From: an uncultured Collinsella sp.
GTDB lineage: Bacteria > Actinomycetota > Coriobacteriia > Coriobacteriales > Coriobacteriaceae
DNA length: 6,879 nucleotides
Direction of reading: 5' to 3'
Assembly (NCBI GenBank): GCA_902494605.1
Contig: CABUUG010000102.1
Span: 1-6,879, forward strand
Shown: positions 5,966 to 6,879 of the stretch, in pieces
Layout of the letters: every line of letters starts with the position of its first letter
How positions within the stretch are numbered: position 1 is the first letter of the stretch
Made by a program: the position numbers and the translations under genes
The notes under the pieces: generated by a model
What the model saw: only the letters and a program-made list of their open reading frames with translations
What the model was told of the DNA's origin: nothing
Databases searched by the model: none

Positions 5966-6879
5966 ATGGATACTGTTCTGAGCGTTCTCTCATCGGTCTT
6001 TTGGGGCCTGCTGATGCTTTCCGTCCTCGTGTTTTTGCACGAGGGCGGCCACTTTTTGGCGGCGCGTGCCTGCGGCGTCCGTGTGACCGAGTTCTTTTTG
6101 GGCCTGCCGTGCCGCTTTGACATCCATTACACGTCGCGTCGCATTGGAACCAAGTTTGGCGTGACCCCGCTGCTGCTGGGTGGCTACGCTGCCATCTGCG
6201 GTATGGATCCGACCGATGTCTCCTGCGCCGATCGCGTGCTCGCGGCTATCTATCGTCATGGTCGCGTGACCGTGGCCGACCTTGCTGTCGAGCTCGAGCT
6301 ATCCGAGGAGGTTGTGCTCGAGGCATGCGCCTTGCTCTTGGGTTGGGGCTCTATCGCGCCTTGGTATGAGGAAGGGGAGAAGCCCTCGCCGAGCTACTAT
6401 CCCACCAAGTATCAGACACTGCCTCGAGACGCTGCGGGTTACACCACCTTTGACGGCCGCCGGTTCGATCGAGAGCATGCGACTACCGAGGGCGATGTGT
6501 GGGAGCTGCCGTGCGGCGAAGCCGAGTTCCTTGCGCAAGAGCGTTCGCATACCTATCTGGGCCAGGGTTTTCTCAAGCGCGCCTTTATGCTGCTCGCGGG
6601 CATTCTCGTCAATATCCTGACGGGCTTTTTGCTGCTTATGAGCATCTACTCTATTGCGGGTGTCACCGTGCCGATGGATACCAACGTGATCGGTCAGGTT
6701 GACGAGGGGTCTATTGCCGCCAAGGCGGGTATCGAGGGCGGCGACGCGATCCTTTCGGTTGACGGAGTATCGTGCTCTACCTGGATGGATGTTTACGATG
6801 CCATCGGCAAGGCTGCCGGTAAGGACGATATCGCCATCGAGTACGAGCGTGACGGCAAGCAGCATTCGACCACGGTTGC
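5966..6879 (+). CDS. rseP: RseP-type site-2 membrane protease (M50), 3' end cut off, with inserted domain
   Basis: M50 intramembrane zinc proteases cut transmembrane segments, typically of anti-sigma factors or leftover signal peptides. The 304 visible residues are open to the window edge. The first membrane helix (about 12-31) carries the zinc motif HEGGH at 25-29 with catalytic Glu26. It is followed by GVRVTEFFLGLP at 37-48 and GTKFGVTPLLLGGYAAICGM at 61-80, equivalent to the membrane re-entrant loop. TM2 is LLAGILVNILTGFLLL near 209-224. A PDZ domain starts near 240, with the GSIAAKAGIEGGDAILSVDG core at 248-267. The rest of the PDZ region, the LDG zinc-ligand helix and the last TM lie beyond the window. 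Residues 81-195 are an insertion absent from usual RseP, beginning with a winged-helix-like domain. AGP of TM2 reads AGI. The start is ATG 5966, 25 bases after dxr, with a poorly spaced SD. The M50 assignment is firm. The substrate is unknown, and equivalence to RseP/RasP is inferred from gene order. Confidence 0.9.
   Translation, partial: MDTVLSVLSSVFWGLLMLSVLVFLHEGGHFLAARACGVRVTEFFLGLPCRFDIHYTSRRIGTKFGVTPLLLGGYAAICGMDPTDVSCADRVLAAIYRHGRVTVADLAVELELSEEVVLEACALLLGWGSIAPWYEEGEKPSPSYYPTKYQTLPRDAAGYTTFDGRRFDREHATTEGDVWELPCGEAEFLAQERSHTYLGQGFLKRAFMLLAGILVNILTGFLLLMSIYSIAGVTVPMDTNVIGQVDEGSIAAKAGIEGGDAILSVDGVSCSTWMDVYDAIGKAAGKDDIAIEYERDGKQHSTTV
6227..6376 (+). other. Winged helix-turn-helix-like domain inside the site-2 protease
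   Basis: This segment encodes residues 88-137 of the rseP product. The pattern reads as helix 1 (ADRVLAAIYRHG), a short strand (RVTV), helix 2 (ADLAVELE), a turn at Leu112-Ser113, recognition-like helix 3 (SEEVVLEACALLLGWG) and a wing (SIAPWYEEGE). This matches the hydrophobic spacing of winged HTH domains of transcription regulators. By known RseP topology it falls on the cytosolic side, next to the HExxH active site. The call is by pattern only. Helix 3 is rather acidic, so DNA binding is not assured, and a protein-binding winged helix is equally plausible. Confidence 0.6.

Noticed and set aside
5335..6123. 262-codon minus-strand open frame across the dxr/rseP junction
   Set aside because: It is opposite two clear genes, has no family match or convincing SD, and is most simply a composition artefact.

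Overview
The window is a dense, all-plus-strand housekeeping locus from a GC-rich bacterium. It carries eight genes with no mobile, phage or CRISPR content. The order is rpsB-tsf, then pyrH-frr-uppS-cdsA-dxr-rseP, and the last gene runs off the right edge. This is close to the Bacillus/Clostridia arrangement. Classical Actinobacteria usually keep uppS elsewhere, and E. coli places dxr before uppS-cdsA. The strong G/C preference at third codon positions, exclusive AAG for lysine in rpsB and tsf, TTG and GTG starts, and the protein sequences fit a Coriobacteriia member (Collinsella-like anaerobe). That assignment is an inference from composition and recall, not from a database search.

Region 1 (33-1676) holds the translation genes: ribosomal protein S2 and elongation factor Ts, each with a clear Shine-Dalgarno. 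A strong intrinsic terminator (1700-1734) closes this unit. The 1735-1793 gap that follows holds a second small perfect inverted repeat and an AT-rich stretch that probably contains the promoter of the next unit.

Region 2 (1794-6879) is a tightly packed operon. The gaps between pyrH, frr, uppS and cdsA are only 1 to 2 bases, and cdsA and dxr overlap by one base in TAATG. Every Shine-Dalgarno up to dxr lies inside the end of the gene before it, so translational coupling is likely. The products link nucleotide supply (UMP kinase), ribosome recycling (RRF) and envelope building. Dxr feeds the MEP isoprenoid pathway, UppS turns prenyl precursors into the undecaprenyl carrier, CdsA makes CDP-diacylglycerol, and the site-2 protease would act in membrane signalling or membrane-protein clean-up.

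Most of the window is ordinary. The part most worth attention is the 3' gene. Its RseP/M50 site-2 protease has an insertion of about 115 residues between the first conserved membrane block and TM2. The first half of this insertion reads like a winged helix-turn-helix domain on the cytosolic, active-site side of the protein. Several otherwise conserved M50 motifs are also altered. Second, Dxr has cysteines or other changes at three highly conserved positions, including replacement of the usual His-Pro in the HPQS block, while its known metal and catalytic residues are intact.
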